Source: Nocardia altamirensis NBRC 108246 (GTDB taxonomy: Bacteria; Actinomycetota; Actinomycetes; Mycobacteriales; Mycobacteriaceae). Taken from it: a DNA stretch of 64,000 bases. Both the position numbers and the translations under genes were made by a program. The stretch spans positions 124,001 to 188,000 of the forward strand of contig NZ_BDAY01000005.1 of the NCBI RefSeq assembly GCF_001612685.1. Reading direction: 5' to 3'. Every line of letters starts with the position of its first letter. The stretch's first letter is position 1. Shown piece after piece: positions 17,532 to 26,007 of this stretch. The notes beneath the pieces are model-generated. The model had not been told where the DNA came from, ran no database searches, and saw only the letters and a program-made list of their open reading frames with translations.

Positions 17532-17809
17532 AGATCCGTACCGATGCGACCGCGCACATGGTGTTGTCGGTGTGTGAGTGCGGGTGGCGCTTCGCTGGCG
17601 ACTCACACGCCCAGAACGCGCGAGCCGCGCTTGCTCATGCACACGCAGGACACGGCGACGACGGGCGCGCCGTGAAGCGCGCCGCCGACGCGGCCCGTGT
17701 CGCGTCGTTTCGCCAGAGTCGCAGATCTCCGCAAGATCGTATGCATGGGAGTCCTGTCCTCACTCAAAGCGATTCGCTCGCTGCCCGATCTCGCAGCAGC
17801 AGCGCGTAA
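17528..17809 (+). CDS. Small Cys/His prophage protein
   Basis: 93 residues. The N-terminal half has CECGWRFAGDSHAQNARAAL followed by HAHAGHGDD, a CxC...H...H arrangement seen in short zinc-finger-like phage proteins between terminase and portal. The start overlaps the terminase stop as ATGA. The C-terminal half overlaps the portal gene by 65 bp in another frame. Confidence 0.5.
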   Translation: MKIRTDATAHMVLSVCECGWRFAGDSHAQNARAALAHAHAGHGDDGRAVKRAADAARVASFRQSRRSPQDRMHGSPVLTQSDSLAARSRSSSA

Positions 17810-18902
17810 TTCGCCGAATACGTACCAGGTTTCCTCTCCGTTCTCCCGCTACCCGAACCACCTGAACGACGTGGTGTGGCCCGATTTGGTGGGGCTGGAC
17901 AACGTCTTGCCGATGACGCGCCTCGAGGCTATGAGCGTGCCCGCGATGGCACGGGCCCGGCGCATCATCGTCGGGTCTATCGCGCGAATGCCGTTGCGCG
18001 CCTATCGCGCTGATGTCCTGCTCACCTCCCAGCCGTTGTGGTTGGACCGCACCGACGGCCCCGTGTCGCCGTTTCACCGGATGCTGTGGACGGTGGATGA
18101 TCTCCTGTTCTACGGGTGGTCGTTGTGGGCACTGACGCGTGACAGTTCGGGTCTGGTGATCGAAGCTGGCAGGATTGCTTGGGAGCGTTGGGAATTCGAT
18201 ACCGCTGGGCGGATCGTGGTGGACGGGGAACTGGCCGCCGACGCCGATGTATGCCTGATCCCTGGCGTGGACGAGGGTGTGCTGTGGTTCGGTCAGCGTG
18301 CGATCCGCCACGCCTCCAAACTCATTCGGGCTGCTGACAAGGTTGCCGACACCCCCGCCGCGAACCTGGAACTACACCAGACCACTGATGCGCCGATGAC
18401 GCGCGAGCAAATTAATGCGCTGGTCGCTGATTGGGCGGCTGCTCGGCGTGGCGCGAACGGTGGCGTCGCCTACACCAACAGCGCTATCGAGCTCCGTGAG
18501 CACGGCGCACCGGACGGGCATCTGTTGATCGAGGGCCGCAACGCGGCGGCCGTCGATATCGCGCGTGCCGCCGGAATTCCGGCCGCTTCGATCGATGCGA
18601 CCGGGCCCACGGCGTCGCTGACCTATGAGACCACCCAGAGCAGAAATATCGAGCTCGTGGATTACGGGTTGGCCCCGTACATGTCGGCGATCTCCGCACG
18701 CCTGGGCATGGACGACATGATCCCGCGCGGTTGCCGGATCGCCTTTGATGCAGAGGATTTCGTCGGGCCCACGACACGCGTGCAGGTACCCGACGACGGC
18801 GGACCAGGCCCCGCCCGATCCGCCCCGGCTGCTCCCGGTGCTCCTACCCCGGCTCCGGGTTCTGCCACCCCTGCCACTGCTTCGGCGGGAGTGCGGTCGT
18901 GA
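17745..18902 (+). CDS. Phage portal protein
   Basis: 385 residues, HK97-type portal by position and features: a conserved early core (MARARRIIVGSIARMPLRAY), a middle segment with WTVDDLLFYGWSLWALTRD, and the long helical region ending TQSRNIELVDYGLAPYMSAI. A Pro/Ala/Thr-rich tail of ~45 residues closes it. Forms the dodecameric DNA channel at the capsid vertex. ATG at 17745 is the second ATG of ATGCATGGG; upstream frame is excluded because it overlaps the preceding gene. Confidence 0.8.
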   Translation: MGVLSSLKAIRSLPDLAAAARNSPNTYQVSSPFSRYPNHLNDVVWPDLVGLDNVLPMTRLEAMSVPAMARARRIIVGSIARMPLRAYRADVLLTSQPLWLDRTDGPVSPFHRMLWTVDDLLFYGWSLWALTRDSSGLVIEAGRIAWERWEFDTAGRIVVDGELAADADVCLIPGVDEGVLWFGQRAIRHASKLIRAADKVADTPAANLELHQTTDAPMTREQINALVADWAAARRGANGGVAYTNSAIELREHGAPDGHLLIEGRNAAAVDIARAAGIPAASIDATGPTASLTYETTQSRNIELVDYGLAPYMSAISARLGMDDMIPRGCRIAFDAEDFVGPTTRVQVPDDGGPGPARSAPAAPGAPTPAPGSATPATASAGVRS

Positions 18903-19045
18903 TGTGGCTGAGCGTGCTGGCCCTCGTTATAGCGTCCACGGCCCTAGTGGCGGTCGGTGCGGTGGTGGTGGTGCTGTCGTGGATCGTGCAGGTACTGGCC
19001 GCCGCTGACACCCCCGATCGGCACGACCAGGAGGGCACCCAGTGA
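18902..19045 (+). CDS. 47-aa single-span membrane protein
   Basis: Begins with an ATG overlapping the portal stop and ends overlapping the GTG of the protease-capsid gene (GTGA), so it is coupled at both ends. The protein is MWLSVLALVIAS followed by an Ala/Val-rich span to about residue 33, then a short charged tail (TPDRHDQEGTQ). Too small for family assignment. A holin-like role is conceivable, as no other lysis gene is visible, but portal-adjacent position argues against it. Confidence 0.5.
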   Translation: MWLSVLALVIASTALVAVGAVVVVLSWIVQVLAAADTPDRHDQEGTQ

Positions 19046-20580
19046 GCCAAACACTGTGCACCCTGGCCAAGGTCGCTGACCTGTCCGCCGACGCGGCGCG
19101 GCGGGTGATTACCGGGCTGGCGCTCCCGTATGGCGTGGTGGGGCGTACCGATCGCGGTCCGGTCACGGTGGAGGCGGGCGCGGTCACGATTCCCGCTGAT
19201 CTGCGCTGGGTCAAGCTGTACCGCGACCACCGCAACCCCGACGGCTCCGGGACCCCGGTCGGCTACGTCAGCGCCGCCACCGACACCCCCACCGGGCTCG
19301 CGCTGACGTTCCGTGTCGGCTCTGGCGCCGACGGTGATCTAGCGCTCTCCGATGCCGCCGAAGGCATCCGCGACGCCCTGTCGGTCGAACTCTCGGCGGT
19401 GCAGCTGTCCCCGGACGGATCGCGCGTCGTCTCCGCCGTCCTCGAAGCCGTCGCGCTGGTCGCCATCCCCGCGTTCGCCGATGCTCGCGTGCACAGCGTG
19501 CAGGCCGCCCGCCCCGGACCTGATGAAACCCCCACTCTCGCAACGAAGGAACCCACCATGAACGCACCTGCCACCGATTTCCCCGCCGACAGGGTCACCG
19601 TGGATTCGACCGCCGGGGCACTGCCGGCCGAATCGCCTGCCCGGTATGCCGGCACCGAACCTGCCCTGTCGGCCACCGCCGCCGCACCGTACGGGTTGCA
19701 CGCCGCACGCACCCAGCCACGCCCGATGTCCTGGGCGCAGGTGTGCGACACCCTGCACGCTGCCCGTCACGGCGATGCCACCCTGTCGGCCGCGCTGGTC
19801 GATATCACCCGCTCGGCCAACCCGTGGGTCAGCCCCGACGGATGGGTTGGGGAGGTGTGGTCCGGTGTCGCCTACGAACGGGCCGTAGTCCCGTTGCTCA
19901 ACCCCGACGTACTCACCCATTGGAAGGTCACCGGATGGCGGTGGAAGACCCGCCCGGTGGTGAAGGATTACGCGGGCGACAAGACCGAGGTCCCTTCGGG
20001 TCCGGCCGTGACCGAAACCGTTGCGGTGGAGGCCAAACGGCTTGCCGGGGCACACGACCTCGATAGGAAGTTTTTCGATTTCAATGATCAGGCGTTCATC
20101 GCGTCGTATTTCCGGGCTATGGCCGAGTCGTATGCGTATGAATCCGACCAGCGCGCAGCAAGTTTCGTCATGAGCTCGGCGACGGCGGCCGGTAGCGCGC
20201 CGAGTTTGTTGAAGGCGGTGGCCAAGGGCAAGACGTTCCTGAAACTCCAAGCGCGCACCCGCGCGTCCTACGTGCTGGTCAGCCCGACCGACCTCGAGGC
20301 GCTGATCGATGTCACGCGTGACAACTTGCCCGCCTACCTCGAACTACTCGGCATCGATCCCCGAAACTTCGTCGACAGCGAATTCGTGCCTGCGGGAACG
20401 GTTGTCGTAGGCGCACGTCCCGCCGCGACGTTCTACGAACTGGCGGGCTCACCGATCCGGGTGGAAACCGTCGACATCGCACGCGGCGGCCGCGACGGCG
20501 CTTTGTTCGGCTACTGGGCCGGACTGCTGCACAGCGCCAAGGGCATCGCCAAGGTCACCATCACTGCGCCGACGGCATAG
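19042..20580 (+). CDS. Fused prohead protease-major capsid protein
   Basis: 512 residues. Residues ~1-165 fit an HK97-type S78/U35 prohead protease: RVITGLALPYGVVGR, the catalytic-His region LYRDHRNPDG and a Ser-containing strand DALSVELSAVQ. From ~173 the protein continues as an HK97-fold capsid protein with WRWKTRPVVKDYAGDK and a C-terminal GALFGYWAGLLHSAKG. Between them lies a linker ending TLATKEPTM, where an in-frame ATG at 19558 has AAGGA just upstream, so free capsid protein of ~340 residues may also be made. Such fusions exist in small actinobacterial siphoviruses. Confidence 0.8.
   Translation: MSQTLCTLAKVADLSADAARRVITGLALPYGVVGRTDRGPVTVEAGAVTIPADLRWVKLYRDHRNPDGSGTPVGYVSAATDTPTGLALTFRVGSGADGDLALSDAAEGIRDALSVELSAVQLSPDGSRVVSAVLEAVALVAIPAFADARVHSVQAARPGPDETPTLATKEPTMNAPATDFPADRVTVDSTAGALPAESPARYAGTEPALSATAAAPYGLHAARTQPRPMSWAQVCDTLHAARHGDATLSAALVDITRSANPWVSPDGWVGEVWSGVAYERAVVPLLNPDVLTHWKVTGWRWKTRPVVKDYAGDKTEVPSGPAVTETVAVEAKRLAGAHDLDRKFFDFNDQAFIASYFRAMAESYAYESDQRAASFVMSSATAAGSAPSLLKAVAKGKTFLKLQARTRASYVLVSPTDLEALIDVTRDNLPAYLELLGIDPRNFVDSEFVPAGTVVVGARPAATFYELAGSPIRVETVDIARGGRDGALFGYWAGLLHSAKGIAKVTITAPTA
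19543..19560 (+). promoter_or_regulatory. Internal ribosome site for separate capsid protein
   Basis: AAGGA about 8 nt before the in-frame ATG at 19558-19560, at the protease-capsid junction. If used, it yields capsid subunits lacking the protease, which would solve the stoichiometry problem of a fused gene. Confidence 0.5.
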
Positions 20581-20592
20581 GAGCCCTGGGCC

Positions 20593-20928
20593 GTGACTAC
20601 CCCGATGCAGACGCCAGCGACCGAAGCGGCGGTGAAAACCTATCTACGCCTTGCCGATCCCAGTGACGACGCGGACGTGACGACGGTCGTCAACGCCGTG
20701 AATTCACTTATGGTCCAGTGGTTTTCGGCACCGATACCGCCGCAACTGTGGCCCGAGTCCAAACGCCAGGGCGCGGTGATGTTGGCCGCACGATTGTTCC
20801 GTCGTCGCAACAGCCCCGCCGGAGTCGAAAGTTTCGGGGAGCTGGGTCCGATCTACGTGCAGCGCAACGACCCTGACCTGGCCATCCTTTTGGGATTGGG
20901 TAGCTATGCGCGTCCGGCGGTGGGCTAA
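20593..20928 (+). CDS. Head-tail connector-like protein
   Basis: 111 residues, mostly helical (EAAVKTYLRLADPSDDADVT, then KRQGAVMLAARLFRRRNSPAG), the pattern of gp6/gp15-like head-tail connectors that follow the capsid gene in siphoviruses. GTG start with AGGAG upstream. Completes the portal vertex. Confidence 0.65.
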   Translation: MTTPMQTPATEAAVKTYLRLADPSDDADVTTVVNAVNSLMVQWFSAPIPPQLWPESKRQGAVMLAARLFRRRNSPAGVESFGELGPIYVQRNDPDLAILLGLGSYARPAVG

Positions 20929-20931
20929 CCG

Positions 20932-21288
20932 ATGACTGAGCTCGATATCACCGCAGTACTCGGCGGTGTCGTTGCCGCGCTCCGTAGGGCTGGCGTGCGG
21001 GCAGGAGTCGACCCGCGCGACCTCAACCCTCCGTGCGCGTGGGTCACCGGCCGATCCATCGCCCATGACCTACTCGGCGGTGGCGGCACGGTCACCGCCG
21101 ACGTGTACCTGATCGCCCCGGATACCGGTGCAGCCCAAGCTCTCTGGGCGCTGTCCGGGATGCTCACCAAGGCGTTGACCGTGTTGGAACCGGATGGGGA
21201 TACCTCGCTGTCCGAGCGTGTCACCTTGCCCGGCGGTGGCGGGCCCTTGCCTGCGTTCCGTCTCACCCTCGACATCGAAACCTGTTAG
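20932..21288 (+). CDS. Head-tail joining/tail completion-like protein
   Basis: 118 residues in the position where siphoviruses encode the tail terminator or head closure protein. Contains CAWVTGRSIAHDLLGGGGTV followed by a beta-rich segment and a C-terminal FRLTLDIETC strand. Assignment is positional; no clear motif. Starts 3 bp after the connector gene. Confidence 0.45.
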   Translation: MTELDITAVLGGVVAALRRAGVRAGVDPRDLNPPCAWVTGRSIAHDLLGGGGTVTADVYLIAPDTGAAQALWALSGMLTKALTVLEPDGDTSLSERVTLPGGGGPLPAFRLTLDIETC

Positions 21289-21300
21289 GAGACAACACCT

Positions 21301-21723
21301 ATGCCCGCTAGATCCTTCAAGATGGGCCCCGGCACGCTCACCCTGGGAGCGACCGGCACCCTGATCGATATTTCGTGCCAGATCACCAGTGCCGTGCTCA
21401 AGCCCGACAAGGACAAGGAGGACGATTTACGCACGCTCTGTGGTGATGTGGTGCCCGGTGAGATCACCTACAGCTGGACGCTCAACGCGACCATCGTGCA
21501 AGACCTGTCCACGGGCGGCATCAACGAATGGTCACTGACCCACGCGGGTGAACAGCAGCCGTTCAAGTTCGTGCCGAACACGTTGCTGGACAGAGGATTT
21601 CAGGGGACATTGACTGTCGACCCGTTGTCGATCGGTGGGGAAGTCAAGACCAGGCCGACCGCTGAGGTGGAATGGTCGCTGGTCGGGCAACCCACTCCCT
21701 ACGACCCGACTCCCACCCCGTAA
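21301..21723 (+). CDS. Probable major tail protein
   Basis: 140 residues, beta-rich (GPGTLTLGATGTLIDISCQI, then EITYSWTLNATIVQDL and EVEWSLVGQPTPYDP), as expected of a tail-tube subunit. Located between the joining proteins and tape measure. GGAGA precedes the ATG. Shorter than many major tail proteins, so it may be a minimal tube protein. Confidence 0.6.
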   Translation: MPARSFKMGPGTLTLGATGTLIDISCQITSAVLKPDKDKEDDLRTLCGDVVPGEITYSWTLNATIVQDLSTGGINEWSLTHAGEQQPFKFVPNTLLDRGFQGTLTVDPLSIGGEVKTRPTAEVEWSLVGQPTPYDPTPTP

Positions 21724-22097
21724 TGCCCTCGGTACACGTGCAGGGCGCGGCACGGCTCGAGGCCACGCTGCGCCGCGCTGCGGCGGGTATGGACGAGCTA
21801 CGTCAGGTGCACCGGGCCGCCGCCGCGATGGTGGCGGTGCGGGCCCGCTCGCTGGCACCGCACCGCAGCGGCCGACTCGTCGGCACCGTGCGGGTATCGG
21901 GTACCCGACGCGGCGGGATGGTGCGCGTCGGCGACAACACCACCCCGTACGCGGGCCCGATCCATTGGGGCTGGCCCGCCCGCGCCATCGCCGCTGATCC
22001 GTTCGTGGCCCGTGCCGCGCAACAGAGCGAACCGGGGTGGGTGGGGCTGTATGCCCGCCACCGCGACGAACTACTAGACCAAGTCAAAGGACTCTAG
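21723..22097 (+). CDS. HK97 gp10-like head-tail/tail component
   Basis: 124 residues. Helical N-terminus (AARLEATLRRAAAGMDELRQ) then RARSLAPHRSGRLVGTVRVS, the 'rsGrLrdsi' type signature of gp10/minor tail completion proteins, and PYAGPIHWGWPAR. Start overlaps the previous stop in TAATG. Unusually it lies after the tail-tube gene rather than before it. Confidence 0.6.
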   Translation: MPSVHVQGAARLEATLRRAAAGMDELRQVHRAAAAMVAVRARSLAPHRSGRLVGTVRVSGTRRGGMVRVGDNTTPYAGPIHWGWPARAIAADPFVARAAQQSEPGWVGLYARHRDELLDQVKGL

Positions 22098-22099
22098 AA

Positions 22100-22393
22100 A
22101 TGGCTGTATCCAGGATTGTTGTCGATATCGCGATGCTCGACGGCACCGAACACCACGGCATCGAAACCACCGTGGCCGACCAGATGGCCTACGCCCGCAC
22201 GCGGCGCACCCACAACTGGGACACCCCCCAAGACGACCCGCTGACGTTCCTCAACTTTCTCGGCTACGCCGCGCTGCGCCGACTCGGGTTGTTCCCCGGC
22301 AGTTGGGACGAGTTCGTCACCGCCGCCGCCGCTGTGTCGGAGGCAGGACAACACGTGGTGGACCCTACGAACCCGGCTCCGTCGAACGACTGA
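22100..22393 (+). CDS. Tail assembly chaperone, short form
   Basis: 97 residues immediately before the tape measure, the position of lambda gpG-like chaperones. It contains DQMAYARTRRTHNWDTPQDD and a helical ALRRLGLFPGSWDEFVTAA. The zero frame ends at 22393, while a second frame continues to 22518, the usual layout for a frameshift-derived long form. Confidence 0.65.
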   Translation: MAVSRIVVDIAMLDGTEHHGIETTVADQMAYARTRRTHNWDTPQDDPLTFLNFLGYAALRRLGLFPGSWDEFVTAAAAVSEAGQHVVDPTNPAPSND

Positions 22394-22518
22394 TAGTCGA
22401 ACTCGCCATTGCCACGAAAACCATGCCGTCGCAATGGCTTACGGAGCCAGACGAGATCATCGCCACCGCCATAGCCGTGCTCGAAGAGTCGGCCGAACGA
22501 GCCAGAGAAGGAGGGTAA
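22303..22518 (+). CDS. Tail assembly chaperone, frameshift extension
   Basis: Frame -1 relative to the preceding gene, overlapping it by ~90 bp and ending 5 bp before the tape measure. The translation GPYEPGSVERLIVELAIATK, then PSQWLTEPDEIIATAIAVLE resembles the C-terminal part of gpGT-type chaperones (helix, 'P-S-W', then 'A-Ala' helix). It lacks a good independent start until ATG 22423, which would cut the conserved part. Possible slip points in the overlap are GGACCCT (22360-22366) and GTTCCCC (22291-22297), neither a canonical heptamer. Confidence 0.5.
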   Translation: MGRVRHRRRRCVGGRTTRGGPYEPGSVERLIVELAIATKTMPSQWLTEPDEIIATAIAVLEESAERAREGG

Positions 22519-22522
22519 GCCG

Positions 22523-24655
22523 ATGGCCAATCGCACGGCGATATTGTCGGTGCGCATCCTCGGCGACGGGTCGGCCGCGCGCCGCGAACTCGACCGCACC
22601 GCCCGTGCCGTCGCCGGATTCGCCACCGCCACAATAAAACTCGCCGCCCTCACCTCCGCTATCGGGTTCGCCGTTGGCGCGGTCGGCAACCTCGGCGTCG
22701 GCCTGGTCGGACTCGGGCTGCTCGCCGCCCCTGCCCTGGCTGCGGTCAAGGTGGGCATGGAGGGTATCAAACAGGCCGCCCAGACAGCGGCCCCGGCGCT
22801 GGCGCGATTACGTGAGGCCGTCTCCGCGACGTTCGCGCGTGAGATGGCCCCGGCGTTTGCCCAACTGTCCGGGCTGCTCGACCGGATCACCCCGGCAATG
22901 ACCGGAATCGCCTCCGCCGTGTCGGGGGTGTTCCGGGCTGTCGTTGCCCAGCTGACCGGTCCCGGTGCCGCCGCGATCGATCGAATCCTTTCTGGTGCAA
23001 AGACATTCGTCGCTAGCCTGACCCCCGGTCTGACGAAACTGACCCAAGGCTTACTCGACCTCGGCGCGTCCGCCGCGTCGGTCGCAGGCCGGATCGGCAC
23101 AGCGTTCGGGGGTGTGCTCGGCGCGATCGGCGCGGCGTTCTCCCGTCTCGCCGCCGACGGCACCCTGACCAGACTGTTCGCCGGGTTCGCCCAAGCACTC
23201 TCGGGTCTGGGCGCGCTGATCGGACCCGTGGTCGTGTTGTTCGCTCGTCTCGGCGCTGTCGTAGGCCCGGCCCTGGGGTCCGCATTCGCCAGCATCGGAC
23301 GCGTAATCACCAGTGTCACACCATATTTGGAGAAGATGGCCGCCACCGTTGGTGGCGCGCTGACCGGCGCGCTCAACGCATTGATCAGCACCGGCGCGCT
23401 CCCGCAGATCGCCCGTGCCCTCTCCGCTGTGACGGCGGCCGTGGCCCCACTGGTGCCGCCATTGGCCCGGTTGGCGGGCATCCTCGCCGCCGGACTGGCA
23501 CAGCTGGTGTCGGCACTGGCCCCGTCCTTCGCTGCCGTGGTCAAATCACTTGCAGGAGGCCTTGTTTCGATCCTGCCGACCGTGGCGGATCTGTTCGCCC
23601 GCCTGGTGCCCGTGGTGGCCCAGATTGCCGCCGAGATCGCCGGATCGCTCATGCAGGCGATCAAGATGTTGGTCGACAGTGGCGTGCTGACGCTGATCGC
23701 TCGCGCGTTCACCGATCTCTTACGGGCCGTCGCCCCGCTGCTCCCGCACCTGGTCCGCCTGGCGGGCATCCTGGCCGCCGGACTGCTACAAGCAGTCTCC
23801 TCGCTGGCCCCGCTGTTCGTGGCACTGGCGAAATCCCTTGCCGGAGGACTCGCTTCGATCCTGCCCACGATCGCTAACCTGTTCGCGCGGCTGGTGCCCG
23901 TGGTGCAGCAGGTTGCTACCGAGATCGCCGGATCGCTCGTGGCAGCGATCAAGATGTTGGTCGACAGTGGCGTGCTCCCGGTACTGGTCGGCGCATTCTC
24001 TGATCTGATCGTGGCCGTAGTCCCGCTGGTACCGCCCCTGGTGCGGCTGGCCGCCTCGATCCTGCCGCTACTGGCCAAAGCCATGATCGCCGCCACTCCG
24101 GTGGTCGTGACCGTGGTCAAGGCCCTCACATCGCTAGCGAACATAATTGTCAGCCAAGCCAATCCGCTGATAGAAAAGTTCACCGCGGGAGTGGCCCGCG
24201 TGCCCGAGGTGCTCTCGAAGATGGCGGGCCCGGCCCGCTCGGCGTTCGAGGCGATCCGCTCGGCGATCACCGCCGTCGTGAACGCGGTCCGGTCGCTGCT
24301 GAGCGTCCTGGGCTCATTGCGGTGGCCCTCCCCGCCCTCGTGGCTCAAGAAGTTTTTCGGCGGGCGCGCTGCCGAGTTGACCGCAATACCCACCGGTGCC
24401 GACGTGGTGCGGTTCCTGCCCACCGGGTTCGACGCCTTCGCCGCGCCGGGGCCCGAGCTCCGTGCCGCCGCGCCGACGCTGGCGGGGTGGGTCGGAGCCG
24501 TCGCGGCCGCGCCGCCGCCGCAGGTCACCAACATCCACATCACCATCAACGGCGCAGTCGACCCGCAATCGACCGCCCAGCAAATCCAGCGGGTTCTCCG
24601 CGCCCGCAACATCACCGTGGGCGCGTCGGCCGCGATCAACCTCAAGGTGGCATGA
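22523..24655 (+). CDS. Tail tape measure protein
   Basis: 710 residues, very rich in Ala, Leu and Val, almost wholly helical, with long hydrophobic stretches, as in tape measure proteins. Residues ~310-510 hold a near-exact 96-residue tandem duplication (LARLAGILAAGLAQLVSALA versus LVRLAGILAAGLLQAVSSLA; both units include IKMLVDSGVL), visible in DNA as a 288-bp period, with a partial third unit. The N-terminus starts ILSVRILGDGSAARRELDRT, typical of this class; the C-terminus ends with VTNIHITINGAVDP. It sets tail length and follows the genome into the cell. Confidence 0.9.
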   Translation: MANRTAILSVRILGDGSAARRELDRTARAVAGFATATIKLAALTSAIGFAVGAVGNLGVGLVGLGLLAAPALAAVKVGMEGIKQAAQTAAPALARLREAVSATFAREMAPAFAQLSGLLDRITPAMTGIASAVSGVFRAVVAQLTGPGAAAIDRILSGAKTFVASLTPGLTKLTQGLLDLGASAASVAGRIGTAFGGVLGAIGAAFSRLAADGTLTRLFAGFAQALSGLGALIGPVVVLFARLGAVVGPALGSAFASIGRVITSVTPYLEKMAATVGGALTGALNALISTGALPQIARALSAVTAAVAPLVPPLARLAGILAAGLAQLVSALAPSFAAVVKSLAGGLVSILPTVADLFARLVPVVAQIAAEIAGSLMQAIKMLVDSGVLTLIARAFTDLLRAVAPLLPHLVRLAGILAAGLLQAVSSLAPLFVALAKSLAGGLASILPTIANLFARLVPVVQQVATEIAGSLVAAIKMLVDSGVLPVLVGAFSDLIVAVVPLVPPLVRLAASILPLLAKAMIAATPVVVTVVKALTSLANIIVSQANPLIEKFTAGVARVPEVLSKMAGPARSAFEAIRSAITAVVNAVRSLLSVLGSLRWPSPPSWLKKFFGGRAAELTAIPTGADVVRFLPTGFDAFAAPGPELRAAAPTLAGWVGAVAAAPPPQVTNIHITINGAVDPQSTAQQIQRVLRARNITVGASAAINLKVA
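23471..24050 (+). repeat. 288-bp tandem duplication inside tape measure gene
   Basis: TTGGCGGGCATCCTCGCC at 23471 recurs as CTGGCGGGCATCCTGGCC at 23759, and homology continues across the unit; a third partial unit begins near 24030. Encodes the 96-residue repeats and probably records a tail-length change. Confidence 0.75.
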
Positions 24656-24656
24656 C

Positions 24657-25997
24657 ATGGCTTTCGATCCCACTCCCTATCTCCTCATCGACGGCGAACG
24701 CGTGGAATGTGCAGGCGCGCAGGCTGATACGGCCCCACTCGCATTGGACGGGATCACGGTCGACTGGGGCAGAAGCGAATACCTCTCCCACGCCCGACCC
24801 GCCACCGCGCAACTGTCCATCCTCGACCGGACCGGAACCTGGGCCGAGAAGTTCGCGACAACGACCGTGATCGGCCGCCGGATCGAACTGTGGTGGGAAC
24901 ACCCCGAACCCGCGTCGCTGCGCTGGTTCGCCGGACGCATCACCGCCGCCACCGCCACCCCGCAAGGCACCCACGGATGGGTGCTGGCGATCACCGCCGC
25001 CGCCCGTGACGCAGACCTGGGCAACGTCGTCATGTCGACACCGGGCACCTGGCCCACCGAAACCATGATCACCCGCGCCAACCGCATAGCCCAAGCAGCC
25101 GCACCCGCCGAGATCGATGCCTTCTACATCTACCCCGGCGCGACCGAGCACCCCTGTTCGCCCCTGGATGTAGGCGACCGGGACCTGCACGGGCTCGTCG
25201 ACGAAATGTACATGTCCGCAGGCGATACCTACTCCTATCAGCCCCACACCAACGTCATACGTCACCTCTACCGCCGCAACCACGACGTAGCCGCCTACCT
25301 GGTCCAGATGCCCGACGGACTGATCTACATCCAGACCGGCGATATCGCCTACGACGGGCAAACCTACAAAGGCACCGGACTGCCAGGACACCAGACCAGC
25401 ACCGACGACGGCATCCAACTCGCCCCCAACTCCGTCATCAACCGAGTCCAGGTCAACTGGAAAGACACCGACGGTGGCGACCGAACCACCTTCGCCATCA
25501 CCGCCGACGGCGACACCCACGGCCGCCGCACCCTCCAATTCGCCTCCTGGTTCAACAACGACGCACACATCGAACCCATGGTGACCGAAGTACTCAACCG
25601 AGCCCAATACGAAGGCGCACTACCCCCACACCCACCGATCACCTGGGATACCCGCCGCACCAAAGGATTTCACACCCGCACCGAAGCTGAGCAATTCACC
25701 CTCGCCGCCGAAACCCAAGCGGTGACCTATGTTTCGTCTTCCCTCTACACCGCGTGGCTGCCCCAGCTGTGGCCCGTGTTCGCCATCATCGGCGGCACCA
25801 TCACCTACGACCACGGATGGATCATCACCACCACACTGCAACACGTGTGGAAAACCAACCCCACGCCCCAAGTCACCTGGGCAGACCTCGACAAAAACCT
25901 CCCATGGTCCACCGGCGCACCCCGACAACTATCGGAGTCCGTCAGCTGGAACGACCTGCGTTACCTCACCCACCCCGGCGTCTACACGCCCTCCTAG
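24657..25997 (+). CDS. Minor tail protein
   Basis: 446 residues directly after the tape measure, the distal-tail or baseplate position. The N-terminal ~110 residues look beta-rich (ALDGITVDWGRSEYLSHARP), the middle has a DVGDRDLHGLVDEMYMSAGD segment, and the C-terminal half is rich in Trp and Thr. Similar proteins in actinophages are called minor tail proteins without defined chemistry. The start ATG at 24657 is chosen because the upstream frame overlaps the tape measure. Confidence 0.65.
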   Translation: MAFDPTPYLLIDGERVECAGAQADTAPLALDGITVDWGRSEYLSHARPATAQLSILDRTGTWAEKFATTTVIGRRIELWWEHPEPASLRWFAGRITAATATPQGTHGWVLAITAAARDADLGNVVMSTPGTWPTETMITRANRIAQAAAPAEIDAFYIYPGATEHPCSPLDVGDRDLHGLVDEMYMSAGDTYSYQPHTNVIRHLYRRNHDVAAYLVQMPDGLIYIQTGDIAYDGQTYKGTGLPGHQTSTDDGIQLAPNSVINRVQVNWKDTDGGDRTTFAITADGDTHGRRTLQFASWFNNDAHIEPMVTEVLNRAQYEGALPPHPPITWDTRRTKGFHTRTEAEQFTLAAETQAVTYVSSSLYTAWLPQLWPVFAIIGGTITYDHGWIITTTLQHVWKTNPTPQVTWADLDKNLPWSTGAPRQLSESVSWNDLRYLTHPGVYTPS

Positions 25998-26007
25998 GAG
26001 CCTGACC

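Noticed and set aside
22264..24645. 793-residue minus-strand ORF opposite the tape measure gene
   Set aside because: Antisense shadow of the Ala/Val-rich coding strand; Ser/Arg/Thr-rich, no domain.
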